The position numbers and the translations under genes are program-made. A DNA stretch of 56,569 nt, taken from positions 1 to 56,569 of the forward strand of contig CALGHA010000015.1 in NCBI GenBank assembly GCA_937915835.1, read 5' to 3'. The notes under the pieces were generated by a model. That model saw nothing but the letters and a program-made list of their open reading frames with translations. It did no database searches and was not told the DNA's origin. This DNA comes from an uncultured Fretibacterium sp. (GTDB lineage: Bacteria > Synergistota > Synergistia > Synergistales > Aminobacteriaceae). Of the stretch, positions 16,261 to 25,872 are shown piece after piece (position 1 is the first letter of the stretch; every line of letters begins with the position of its first letter).

Positions 16261-18762
16261 ATGCTTAACGTAAAGGAGTATTTCGATGCTTCGATAAGTC
16301 CTCAAAGTCTGGAAAATTCTGGCCAGTCTCGATTGTCGGAAAATGCAATGTGGCTGTTAAACCAGAGGTATTTTGTCCAGCGTTATGACAGTGAGCTCAA
16401 GGGAAACCGTCAGGAAAATAATTTTGAGGAGTTCACGCGTCGTGTTGCGAGGACGGTAGCCAGCGCGGAAGTGAATTACTCGGATAATGTTGACTGGATA
16501 AAAACGCTTGAGAAGAACATTGCTAACGACATTTTGAACCGGAGATTTTTGTTTAACTCGCCGTGTTTGTTCAGCTCAGCCGCCGGATTAACTGTAATTC
16601 CTGAATTTGCCGAGATAATTTACAAGAATGTTGACGCAATGACGCTTGACGATTACAGGAAATTATATGAGGCCCGCACGAAAAATCAACAATTATTTGC
16701 GTGTTTCGTTATCAGTGTACCTGACAGCATTGAAGGAATATTCGAGAGTGTCAAGAACGCAAGTATCATCTCAAAATTCGGCGGAGGTGTCGGCGGAAAT
16801 TTTGGGCATTTACGGGAGCACAGCTCAGAGATTGCCGGAGGAACTGGCGGAAAAGCGTCGGGGCCTGTTTCGTTTATGGAGACATGGAACACGATGGGTG
16901 CGGTCGTAGTTCAGGGAGGCAAGAGACGTGCGGCCTTAATGGGAATGTTATTTGACGACCATCCGGATATTTATGATTTTATCGAGTGCAAGACTGAGGA
17001 CGGTAAACTTTCATATTTCAACATTTCCGTAGCTATTTCAGATAAATTAATGCAGTCGTATTCTCACAATGAGGACTTTGATTTGCATTCACGCGTTGAC
17101 GGAAGCACTGTTAAGACGGTTAAAGCTCGTGAACTGCTCAATCACATTTGCGAGGCAGCATGGAAGCGGGGAGATCCGGGAATATTTTTCATCGACAGAG
17201 CCAGACAAGACAATCTATTAAAGCTCGGCGGTGATGAATGGGATATTGAGGCGACTAATCCGTGTGGAGAACAGCCCTTGCCGAATTTCACAAGCTGTAA
17301 TTTAGGCTCAATCAACGTAGAAAAATTCGTGAATGCTGAGAAGAATTTTGACTATGAGAAGTTTCAAGCTCAAGTTTTCCGGTCAATGTATTATCTCGAC
17401 TTAGTGATTGATGCCTGCTCTTACCCATTGGAGAAAATCGGAGAACGAACGAAGGCTATACGTCCGGTTGGTTTAGGAATAATGGGATTAGCTGATGCTT
17501 CGATAATGCAGGGAATAACTTACGGTTCGGAAAAATTTAACTTATTCTGTCAGGAATTGGCCGGAGTTTTCGCGCGTTCGGCGTTGAGTGCGACTATTCA
17601 GATTGTGAATGATTCGGGAAAATCTCCTTTTCCTGAACACGACTTAGTGAAAAAGTTATTCGACGGCGTGAGTGTTCCAGAGAGCCCCGAAGAGTTCAGA
17701 GCCATGTTAAAAGTTATGCGTTCGGAGAGAAATATTCCTGTTACGTTGTTGAACACGCTTGAGGAGTTCGATTTTGAGGACGTGAAATTTATTCTTGGTA
17801 ATCTTTTTGCGGGTAATTTACGCAACAGCCGGAGATTATCGATTGCGCCGACGGGGTCAATCTCGATGATACTTGATACGAGTTCAGGAATTGAGCCTAA
17901 TTTTGCGTGGTCATGGAGCAGAAAGATTATGCGCACGGACGGAAGCGGCTTTGAGGACCGGGATTTTTGGCATAAGTTATTAACTCCTGAACAGCGCGAG
18001 GAATACCGGGCATCCGGCGGCAGACTTTCAGCACCTGAATACGTTACGGCCTATGACATTTCGACGCAGCAACATGTGAACGTTACGGGAATATTCGCGC
18101 ATGTTGTCGACAGTGGAATTAGCAAGACCGTGAATTTGCCGAACTCAGCGACGGTTGAGGACGTAAGACGAGTTTATCAGGATTGCTACGATATGGGCTG
18201 TAAGGGGATTACGATTTACCGGGACGGTTCACGTTCATATCAGCCTATTGAAGTCAAGAAGAACGAGAAGGAGAAAACGCCTGAACCTGAAGAAAAATCT
18301 CCGAGAGTAAAAGAGCGTCCGGGCCTTGTAGTATTTGGCAAGACGATAAAAGATACGACCCCATGGGGAAGCATTTACATTACGTTAAATTTCGACGGCA
18401 AGGAGCCATTCGAGATATTTATTAATGTAGGAAAAAGCGGTTCAGAGTTAAAGGCGATGACTGAGGCGTTATCACGAGTAATCTCAATCGGGCTTCGTTC
18501 AGGTTGCAGACTTGAAGATTTCATTGACACATTGCAGGGACTTTCAGGCAAAGAATATTGGATGCTGAACTGTGATGATGACCATGTAGCGCGTTCGTTG
18601 CCAGATGCGATTGCGTTATTGCTGAACAAGTTAATCAATCGTCAAGTCTTACGTGCTAGGCTGAACGATAAATCTATGTTATGTCCGGAATGCGGTGCAC
18701 CATTAGAGATGATATCGGGCTGTGAATACTGCTTTTCATGCGGTTACAGTCCTTGTAAATAG
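16261..18762 (+). CDS. nrdJ: Adenosylcobalamin-dependent ribonucleotide reductase (class II)
   Basis: Reduces ribonucleotides to deoxyribonucleotides using a radical made from adenosylcobalamin, so needs neither oxygen nor a second subunit. Segments of the catalytic barrel are clear: FNSPCLFSSA and ACFVISVPDS (active-site Cys regions), the central NPCGEQPLPNFTSCNLGS, and APTGSISMI. A TSCPD domain (about 690-790) and a C-terminal four-Cys zinc-like motif (CPECG...CEYCFSCG) complete the 833-residue class II architecture. The ATG is chosen because a TGA lies in frame just upstream; AAAGGGG is 15 bases away, longer than ideal. A terminator follows. Confidence 0.95.
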   Translation: MLNVKEYFDASISPQSLENSGQSRLSENAMWLLNQRYFVQRYDSELKGNRQENNFEEFTRRVARTVASAEVNYSDNVDWIKTLEKNIANDILNRRFLFNSPCLFSSAAGLTVIPEFAEIIYKNVDAMTLDDYRKLYEARTKNQQLFACFVISVPDSIEGIFESVKNASIISKFGGGVGGNFGHLREHSSEIAGGTGGKASGPVSFMETWNTMGAVVVQGGKRRAALMGMLFDDHPDIYDFIECKTEDGKLSYFNISVAISDKLMQSYSHNEDFDLHSRVDGSTVKTVKARELLNHICEAAWKRGDPGIFFIDRARQDNLLKLGGDEWDIEATNPCGEQPLPNFTSCNLGSINVEKFVNAEKNFDYEKFQAQVFRSMYYLDLVIDACSYPLEKIGERTKAIRPVGLGIMGLADASIMQGITYGSEKFNLFCQELAGVFARSALSATIQIVNDSGKSPFPEHDLVKKLFDGVSVPESPEEFRAMLKVMRSERNIPVTLLNTLEEFDFEDVKFILGNLFAGNLRNSRRLSIAPTGSISMILDTSSGIEPNFAWSWSRKIMRTDGSGFEDRDFWHKLLTPEQREEYRASGGRLSAPEYVTAYDISTQQHVNVTGIFAHVVDSGISKTVNLPNSATVEDVRRVYQDCYDMGCKGITIYRDGSRSYQPIEVKKNEKEKTPEPEEKSPRVKERPGLVVFGKTIKDTTPWGSIYITLNFDGKEPFEIFINVGKSGSELKAMTEALSRVISIGLRSGCRLEDFIDTLQGLSGKEYWMLNCDDDHVARSLPDAIALLLNKLINRQVLRARLNDKSMLCPECGAPLEMISGCEYCFSCGYSPCK

Positions 18763-18773
18763 ATAAAGAACTG

Positions 18774-18806
18774 CCCCCTCCTCGAAACTTCAGAAGGGGG
18801 ATTTTT
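18774..18806 (+). terminator. Terminator after nrdJ
   Basis: CCCCCT pairs with AGGGGG across a 15-base loop, followed by ATTTTTG. It lies 11 bases after the nrdJ stop and ends the + strand block where it meets the - strand choline-type remnant. Confidence 0.75.
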
Positions 18807-18854
18807 GTGAGATTTACTGCCTAAAAAAGTTTTTTCCTTAAAATCTGTATCATC

Positions 18855-19408
18855 ATTATAAAAAGTATAATAAAGCCAAGATATACAGAACCCGCCGTTT
18901 GATAACGCTGACATGAACCAATTTGCTCCTGCTTTTGTTATCTCTATTTCTCCGTTTTCGATAGCCGCAATGTTGCCTTGTATATTATGAGCATTTCTAA
19001 ATAGGCTGATTATAAGTATCAAAACAATAGATATTATTATTATTGGAATGATATGCTGTATTCCTGCATAAGAGTGGCGGCTGCTCCTGAAAGCATTACG
19101 ATGAATGACATATAGCAGAATATTACGCTGAAAATATCGAACACATATCCAGCAAAACTCCCGCAATAGTACGCAAAAACGTCGCTGCCTTTAATAATCT
19201 CACCGTATCGTCCAGCATGAGCAAAACAGTAATTAGCTGCTATAAGTATCACTGCTATGACTAAAGCTGTCCCGAACATGTACCATCCGTAAGGAGTATA
19301 ATACTGCATAAGTTCCTGGCCGGTAGCCACGCCTGCACCTATCAAAAAAACAAGATAAGCTCCAGTAATTAGAATAATTTTCTTCACTTTAAATTCATAT
19401 CCTTTCAT
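18855..19408 (-). pseudogene. YkvI-like membrane permease, internally deleted and 3'-truncated
   Basis: The first frame (19408 downward) encodes the start of a YkvI-family integral membrane protein: ITGAYLVFLIGAGVATGQE and further hydrophobic segments to MLSGAAATLMQEYS, then a stop. A second frame beginning around 19070 continues with HIIPIIIISIVLILIISLF and TKAGANWFMSALSNGGFC, also YkvI-like. Between the two, a stretch normal in the family (roughly one transmembrane segment) is missing, so this is a deletion plus frame change rather than a single base error. Homology fades near 18855 and the C-terminal half of the family is absent. The likely original start is GTG (VKKIIL) behind AAAGGA. Its neighbour is a broken choline-activation gene. 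Confidence 0.7.
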
Positions 19409-19421
19409 ATCATAAAAATTT

Positions 19422-20873
19422 TTACTCTCTATAGAGACTTAATGAATAAAAGCCATATTCAGTAGCATGAGTTCGCCATATCTTCACACTTTCGCCGAGT
19501 TCAGCGTGAACATTTGAATATTCCGCGTTCTTTCCGTGTAAAAGATTATGCAGTTTAAGTATTTCCGTCCTTAAATTAAATTCCCAGTTGATATTTACTC
19601 GCAGACTGTGAAGTCTTCTCAGGATGTTTACAGCAATATCGAGTTCTAAATCATTTGTGAAATCTAAATTTTTATGTTCCTTATAAATTGAAATTTTCCA
19701 GCCGGAGCTGTCGTCCATGTAAAGAAAGACTGAATCAAAGCCGTTAACACTGACAAGATGTTGTATCTCAAATTCCCTTTTCCTGTTGACTATTTTCCTA
19801 GTAAACGCGCTTGAATGGCGGTAAACATATTTTTTGCCTGACAACATAAACGTAAAATTGTCATTCGTCTGCCCCTGTTTCAAAACTTCAAAATTATCTA
19901 AATCACGTTCACAACATTTCAATACACTGCAGATATTTCTCATAATTTCAGAGCTGTTATTTTCTTGACAAGAAGGATCAAAACTCTTCAAGTCCTTCAA
20001 TGTATCGAACTCGTATATAATATCTTCATCGTAAATCTTTGCGTACAGCGGTGGAAGTTCAGCAAGAAAACGGTCAAATATTCTTTCCCATAAAACTCTT
20101 TTTGTTTCTTCTTCGTCGTACACAAGGCTTAGTTTCTTAATAAATTCGTGTGAAAAATCTTTGTTCCAGTAAACATGGCCATACAACACATAAGTATCCT
20201 TTGCATTGGAATATGTTTTTATAATCCTCCCGTTTTCGTCCAATACAGCTCCGCGTTCTGAAGATTGGCCGGTTATACGTTTGAGGGCGTAATAAGATTG
20301 ATAAACATAAGCTGTAAAAACATTCTCGGTGAAATAATTATCTGATGAACATATGTACGTGTTTCCTAAATTTTCTCTGGCTAGCCATATACTGAAATTA
20401 TTATTGCGCTTTGAATACTCTGGATTGTGAATAATTTTTACTCCAAACTTGTCAGCAAGGTATAAAAATTTTTCCATCATATAACCGACAACAATATATA
20501 TTTCTGTGATGCCAGCATTTATTAACTGCTTAATTTGACGTTCTATTAATACTTCGCCTTTCACAGTAACAAGAGCTTTGGGTTTTTCGTATGACAAGGG
20601 CGCAAAACGTGATGACAAACCCGCGGCCAAGATTATGGCATTATTGACTTTATACGGGGATAAAGCATCATAACCTCCAGGCAGAACACAAAGCGAAGAA
20701 TCAATACAGCTTTTATTCTGAAGGCTAGTTAACGTATTCTTGAGAGTGCTTAATTGCAGATTGAGAGCGTTAGAAATTAAATCTAAATCAGAAATGGAGA
20801 ATTTATCAGTTAATTTGGTTAAGTATTCTAGCAGACAAAATTCACATTGAGACAGCGCACAAATCTGGTCTGG
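19422..20873 (-). pseudogene. LicC-type nucleotidyltransferase / choline kinase fusion, broken at both ends
   Basis: Proteins of this type join a small helix-turn-helix, a CTP:phosphocholine cytidylyltransferase (LicC) and a choline/ethanolamine kinase. Seen here, from 20873 downward: an HTH-like region (EFCLLEYLTKL to CIDSS) without any start codon after the in-frame TGA at 20876, then NAIILAAGLSSRF...EKPKAL (nucleotide-binding signature), EIYIVVGYM and SSDNYF, and then the kinase N-lobe (QGQTNDNFTF, KYVYRH, LRRLHSLRVN). The frame stops before the kinase catalytic CHND-type loop, so roughly 100 C-terminal residues are missing. A TTG at 20630 could start a shorter product, but it lies inside the nucleotide-binding motif. 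Together with the YkvI remnant this is a decaying choline/phosphocholine locus. Confidence 0.72.
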
Positions 20874-20940
20874 TCAATTATGGAGAACATTTTGCGATTT
20901 GTCAAGGCCTTTCTACGTAAATTTTTACTAACATTATAGC

Positions 20941-20980
20941 ATAAAGAAATTCCCCCTGCTCCTCATAAACAAGGGGAAAT
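20941..20980 (-). terminator. Terminator of the fliG-flgE operon
   Basis: On the - strand TTTCCCC (20979-20973) pairs with GGGGGAA (20955-20949 area) across a loop of about 17 bases, followed by TTTCTTTAT. It lies 20-60 bases after the flgE stop. Confidence 0.7.
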
Positions 20981-21000
20981 CGTAATTTATCACTTATCGT

Positions 21001-23565
21001 TTATCTCTTAAGGTTCACAACTTCTTCAAGTATCTGGTCGCTGACCGTTACAACTCTCGTATTAGCCTGGAAGCCTCTTTGCGCAATAATCAAATGCGTA
21101 AACTCCTCCGTTAAATCGACGTTCGACATCTCGACGTACTGCGACATAATCGAGCCTTTACCGTTGGTCGTAGCTCCGTCAATATTCGCGTTCCCTGAGT
21201 TCACAGTCGCCTTGAACATTGTATTGCCGACTTTTTCAAGTCCCTGTTCGTTCGCAAACGTCGCAAGAGCCACGCGGTACAACGGAATATTCACGCCGTT
21301 ATCGTAAGAGCCTGTAATCGTTCCGTCGATTGCAACTGAGTAATTCTTGAGAACTCCCATTGTGTAGCCGTCCTGATAAATGGGCTTCGTCGTCGTCTCT
21401 GAAGCGAACTGTGTAACGCCGTCTAAAGCGCTTCCGCCTGAACCTACTCCGCCGCCGAAGTTCAAAGTTACAACACTGTTAGGCTGACCGTTCAAGCTGA
21501 ATGGAATTGTGATCTCGACTTCAGCGTTCGGAAATCTATCATTGCCGTCGCCACGTCTGCTTTCGCCCGAACCGTCTACAACGTTGCTAATTCTGCCTGA
21601 ACCGTCAAACTCAATTTCTCCGCATCTTGGATCTGGAATGATATTAACATATTGGTCTTGGCCTGACTCGTCCTGCTCAACTAAGAACGCTTCCCAACGC
21701 CAGCGATTTTCCGTGATTTTCTTGAAAGCGACTTCAAGAGTATGTTCTTTTCCGTTGTCGTCGTAAATCGTCATCTTCGTAGCATGGAACCCGCCTTGAT
21801 ACGTCGTTCCCTGAGTTGACCATACGCCTTCATTGTCGACCGGGCCGGGATTGTCGAGATTTTGAGCCTGCATAAATCTTAATGTGTCCGTCTTGCTGCT
21901 CGTGCTTGTCGCTGTTCCGACGGCAATCTGGAAGTTCGGGCCTGCAACTGTTCCGTCTGGAAGCTCACCCTCAACAACACGATAACCCTGCGGAGCGTCA
22001 TCATTCGTTGAAGTCCATTCGATATTGTCAAATGAACCGTCCGGCTTGAAATAAACGTTTGCTTCCATCTTGTGCATTTTCGGCGTGGCGTTGGCAATTC
22101 CCAAAGTTGCGACATCACCATTGCTGAGGCCGTAATACCAAAGTGTTAATTTCGTTCCCGTCTTTGAGAGTTCAGAGTTAACGCGCTCTTCAACGTCGAT
22201 GCTTTCATCAAACTCAACGAGAAAATCATATGCTACCGTGTGTGCTCCCTGCTGAGCTGTATTATTTTCATCAAGATAATCAATCGTAGGTGCTCCAGAA
22301 AGCCTGAAGTTGGTATAGTTCATGTTATCCTTGACGTTATACGTGAAAACTGTCGGGTTCGGAACAATTGAGCTTACGACATCGCCGCCGTATTCCACTA
22401 AGTCCGCATAAAGTCCTGCTGTTGTCGCTGATACTTCATTGCCGCTTGCGTCTCTTAATGAGAGTGAACGGATTTTCATTGTTCCGTCGGTGTCGTCATA
22501 CTGAACTGCGAAATACTGAGGAGGTGTCTGACCAGGAAATTGATATACGGGCATGTAATATTTATCAATCGTCTCTTGCGTAACTCCGGTCAATCCAGCA
22601 ACTTCTGTGCTGGTGATTAACATGTTCTTATCGTTCAGCCAGCCTACAAGGTGATCCGCTCCGCCCTCAGTCTCAGTAACGCTGTAACCTGTAACTGCTC
22701 CTGTTGCGTCCGTAACTGCCTGAATTTTCGGGAGTGACAGCTCAGGAAGTCCGCTTTCATTATTAATTCCTATCATGTCGAACGTTAAATTTGTCGTATC
22801 TCCGCCGTTCGCAATAGCAATGTTCAGATAGTTCACACCTGAGCCGCCGCCAGCGACATTGTTATAATTATTGTAAGTTGCGCTGAAATCCGTAGTGAAG
22901 CTCAGATCATATTCCGCTCCGCCCATAGAAACACGAGCAGTCCCCGTTGAGTTTCCACTCCATCCAGCCTGGACATTGAACGGCAAATCCGCAAATCCAT
23001 ATGGTAAATATGCATTGCTCCGGCTGTCTAAGTTGCACTGATAATCCACTCTAGTCGTAGCTTTTGCGTCAATTTTTTGTCCTAACGGAATATTCACTGT
23101 CGAAAGTTCTGCGGCCTGTTGATAACCATCAAGGGGAGTTTCTTCCATTTTGTAGCCCTGAAGTTTATAGCCCTGACCTGACATTACCATATCGCTGTTT
23201 GAGTCAAGCGTTAAAGCTCCTGATCTGCTGTAAAGCTGTTGATTTCCATCGGAGTACACGAAAAATCCCTTGTCCTGAATCATCATGTCCGCAGCATTTC
23301 CCGTGTATTGGCCCGAACCCTGAGTGTGGATTGTCTCAATAGCCGAAACACTCACGCCTAAGCCGACTTGTGCCGGGTTAATGCCTCCGAGTGAATCGCC
23401 GGCTCCTGAAGCGTATTTATTGGCCTGATACATTAAGTCCGCAAAAATTGTGTTATCCTTCTTGAAACCTGTTGTGTTTGCGTTGGAAATGTTATTGCCC
23501 GTAACGTCGAGCATCGTCTGGTGAGCGCGAACACCCGTTACTGCTGTGAATAATGATCTTAGCAT
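21001..23565 (-). CDS. flgE: Flagellar hook protein FlgE (unusually long)
   Basis: Structural protein of the hook. The N-terminus has the rod/hook signature (DVTGNNISNANTTGFKK, residues about 20-36) and the C-terminus the matching coiled-coil segment (FTHLIIAQRGFQANTRVVTVSDQILEEVVNL). At 854 residues it is about twice the length of enteric FlgE (near 400); the extra length is a large surface-exposed middle region (about 150-650) rich in Gly, Asn and Thr. The start ATG is 9 bases after AAAGGAAAT. It lies 125 bases after flgD, the largest gap in this operon, with a possible sigma-28 promoter there. Confidence 0.95.
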   Translation of the reverse strand: MLRSLFTAVTGVRAHQTMLDVTGNNISNANTTGFKKDNTIFADLMYQANKYASGAGDSLGGINPAQVGLGVSVSAIETIHTQGSGQYTGNAADMMIQDKGFFVYSDGNQQLYSRSGALTLDSNSDMVMSGQGYKLQGYKMEETPLDGYQQAAELSTVNIPLGQKIDAKATTRVDYQCNLDSRSNAYLPYGFADLPFNVQAGWSGNSTGTARVSMGGAEYDLSFTTDFSATYNNYNNVAGGGSGVNYLNIAIANGGDTTNLTFDMIGINNESGLPELSLPKIQAVTDATGAVTGYSVTETEGGADHLVGWLNDKNMLITSTEVAGLTGVTQETIDKYYMPVYQFPGQTPPQYFAVQYDDTDGTMKIRSLSLRDASGNEVSATTAGLYADLVEYGGDVVSSIVPNPTVFTYNVKDNMNYTNFRLSGAPTIDYLDENNTAQQGAHTVAYDFLVEFDESIDVEERVNSELSKTGTKLTLWYYGLSNGDVATLGIANATPKMHKMEANVYFKPDGSFDNIEWTSTNDDAPQGYRVVEGELPDGTVAGPNFQIAVGTATSTSSKTDTLRFMQAQNLDNPGPVDNEGVWSTQGTTYQGGFHATKMTIYDDNGKEHTLEVAFKKITENRWRWEAFLVEQDESGQDQYVNIIPDPRCGEIEFDGSGRISNVVDGSGESRRGDGNDRFPNAEVEITIPFSLNGQPNSVVTLNFGGGVGSGGSALDGVTQFASETTTKPIYQDGYTMGVLKNYSVAIDGTITGSYDNGVNIPLYRVALATFANEQGLEKVGNTMFKATVNSGNANIDGATTNGKGSIMSQYVEMSNVDLTEEFTHLIIAQRGFQANTRVVTVSDQILEEVVNLKR

Positions 23566-23657
23566 GTCCTGTTATTTCCTTTCTGTAAGAATGCGAAAAA
23601 TTATCGCTTAATTATATTCCATCTCGGCGGGCGTTCTTCCTTGCTCCTGCCTTTAAT

Positions 23658-23684
23658 GTCTCGTCCGTGAGAGCAAAATTTTTA
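23658..23684 (-). promoter_or_regulatory. Candidate sigma-28 promoter for flgE
   Basis: In the flgD-flgE gap the - strand reads TAAA, 15 bases, GACGAGAC. The flagellar sigma consensus is TAAA, 15 bases, GCCGATAA; the spacing is exact and five of eight -10 bases agree. This could give flgE extra late expression. It overlaps nothing else. Weak evidence by itself. Confidence 0.33.
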
Positions 23685-23690
23685 GTGATT

Positions 23691-24146
23691 TTAGCTTATT
23701 GATGAAACTCCTTCAACATCTTCAAGTGCAACTTCACCTTCGGTCGTGTCGAGAATTGCTTTACCGTTAGGCTCAAACCATACGTGATTAACAATTGCTA
23801 CGGTCTGGGTTGCTTCTTCTCCTGTTCCCTTTGTGAAGGCTACAGCTTTTCCGATATACTGAACCGCTGAGAATTTATTAGCTTCGGCCATGCTCTCAAG
23901 AGTTTTGTTCATGTTCTGCATTTGTTCAAGGCTTGAGAATGTCGCCATCTGTGAGATAAATTCCCGGTCTTCCATTGGGTTCAACGGGTCCTGATTTGAA
24001 AGCTCAGCGATTAATAATTTCAAGAATGCGTCCTTGCCGAGCGCGTCATCCGTTGCAGAAGTTATAGCTGAAGATGAACTTGTTGTTGTAGAAGTCGTCG
24101 TGATATTCGCGAGATTTGAGTAATTATTTACGTCTGTTACGGCCAT
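23691..24146 (-). CDS. flgD: Flagellar hook capping protein FlgD (short form)
   Basis: FlgD caps the growing hook and directs FlgE assembly. The conserved core is visible at residues 34-85: GKDAFLKLLIAELSNQDP, MEDREFISQMATFSSLEQMQNM. The 151-residue protein has only a short C-terminal beta region, as in the Bacillus-type short FlgD, and lacks the full Ig-like domain of enteric FlgD. It lies between fliK and flgE. Confidence 0.93.
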   Translation of the reverse strand: MAVTDVNNYSNLANITTTSTTTSSSSAITSATDDALGKDAFLKLLIAELSNQDPLNPMEDREFISQMATFSSLEQMQNMNKTLESMAEANKFSAVQYIGKAVAFTKGTGEEATQTVAIVNHVWFEPNGKAILDTTEGEVALEDVEGVSSIS

Positions 24147-24174
24147 TGATTTCGCCTCCCTGTAAATTTATATT

Positions 24175-25857
24175 TTACGCTACCCAGTACAATAAGCCTT
24201 CTTCTAAGTCAACCCGGAACTCTTCAGGCTCCTCATCATCAGCAATCGTGAAAAAGTTTCGTTCTTGATTTCCCTGCTGTGAGTTTTGCTGTTGACTTCC
24301 CGAATTATCCTGCTGAACGTCTACCGTAAATTCGGCTACTTGTACTCCTTGCTGAGATAAATTCATGCGTAATTGATCAAGTTGGTCTTGGATTAAATTT
24401 CGGATTTGTTCACTTGCAACTTTAATTGAAGCCTCAACTCCGGAACTTCCAGATGTTAATTCTACAGAAATTCTTCCCAGTGCCGGCGGGTCAATCACAA
24501 CATTTGCTTTATGAACTCCGTCCGCACGAATAAATCTCACGACATTAACAAGTCCGTCCCGAAGCGTCATTGACTGTGTGAAATTGGCCGAATCGTTAAG
24601 ATTTAGGGGAAACGGTGAAGTTCGTGAAGCTGTTCTCCTGTTCGATAAAACTCCCTCAAAGAAATTTTGAAACGTTGAGTGTGATTGAGTTTTTTGCGTC
24701 GACGATGAAAATTTATCATTATCGTTTTGTGTGTCAACTTTTCGGTTATCGTTGCGAGCTCGTGAAGTTCTTGATGACGTGAAATTTTCGCGCGATTGTG
24801 TGAAATTTCCTGATTTATTATCTTCCTGCTGATTTCCCGCAAAATTATTATTCTGGTTGGAATTTTCGTGCTCAGCTTCCGTTGTGTCTAAGACCTCAGA
24901 AAAATTTACTTCAGGCTTGACGGTTTCATTCTCATTTGCGGCTTTCACAGGAGCTTCATTCTGAACGTTATGGGCTTGAGGATGAGTAATTACCTGAGAC
25001 TTTGCGGGAGAATTACTGACTTCGGGCTTTTCGCTTGGAGCCTGGACATTCTCATTATCATTGGCTGTACGAAAAATAACTCCGGCCAATCCTGACATGT
25101 TAATATTCTCATTGGAAATTTTTGCTTCATCATCGAAATTCGGCGTGTCGTCATCAGTTTCTGTTTCCTCGTCATCATCAACTTTTGAGGCAAAAACTTT
25201 TGGAGTTTTGAGATTAGCCGTAATATTATCGATTAAGTCAGAAATTTTCGCTTTGATTTCGGAGTTGTCAAAATTTTTCAATGTATCAGAAATTTCATCA
25301 ATCACTTTCAGAACTTCCTGTTTTGTTTCTTCCGTGAGGACCTCGAATTTTTCGCTCAACTCTTCATCATTCAGAATTTGCGAGATAATATTTTCGATGT
25401 TGTAATTTTCCTTGATGACTTCGACCTTGTCAGAGATAAAATCCTTAAAAACGTCTGTCATGGCATCATCTTTGAATTTTACTTCATCATTCAAGAAAGT
25501 TGTTATCTTCCTGAAAAATTTATCGCCGTCAAAAATTGTATCAGCAAATTCATTAAGAGCTTCAGCCTCAGCGTTAATGACTTCCGAATTATTTTCATCG
25601 CCGCTTAAATCCGAGAGAATATCGATGACCGATTGAGACAATGATTTATTGCCTGAAAACGTGAAATTTTGAGCCTGTCCCTCAGTTTCTGGATTAGTCA
25701 AATTTTCCCGTATTTCTTCCGTCTGACCTGTCAAACTGGTAATTATGCTGTCGAACAATCCGGGCTGTGAACTTTCCTGCTGTGAAGATACCTGCTGTAA
25801 ATTTTGCGCCTGATTTCCTGATTGAGCCTGAATGAACGTTAAAATTTCTGCTGACAT
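24175..25857 (-). CDS. fliK: Flagellar hook-length control protein FliK
   Basis: FliK is secreted as a molecular ruler and triggers the export substrate switch. The 560-residue protein has a long, acidic, Asn/Glu/Ser-rich variable region (about 1-400) and the conserved C-terminal Flg_hook domain (about 420-530): NVVRFIRADGVHKANVVIDP, then LGRISVELTS and a Gln-rich tail. Recognition rests on that domain and on its place between the motE-like gene and flgD. Confidence 0.9.
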   Translation of the reverse strand: MSAEILTFIQAQSGNQAQNLQQVSSQQESSQPGLFDSIITSLTGQTEEIRENLTNPETEGQAQNFTFSGNKSLSQSVIDILSDLSGDENNSEVINAEAEALNEFADTIFDGDKFFRKITTFLNDEVKFKDDAMTDVFKDFISDKVEVIKENYNIENIISQILNDEELSEKFEVLTEETKQEVLKVIDEISDTLKNFDNSEIKAKISDLIDNITANLKTPKVFASKVDDDEETETDDDTPNFDDEAKISNENINMSGLAGVIFRTANDNENVQAPSEKPEVSNSPAKSQVITHPQAHNVQNEAPVKAANENETVKPEVNFSEVLDTTEAEHENSNQNNNFAGNQQEDNKSGNFTQSRENFTSSRTSRARNDNRKVDTQNDNDKFSSSTQKTQSHSTFQNFFEGVLSNRRTASRTSPFPLNLNDSANFTQSMTLRDGLVNVVRFIRADGVHKANVVIDPPALGRISVELTSGSSGVEASIKVASEQIRNLIQDQLDQLRMNLSQQGVQVAEFTVDVQQDNSGSQQQNSQQGNQERNFFTIADDEEPEEFRVDLEEGLLYWVA

Positions 25858-25872
25858 GTAAAACGCCTCCTG

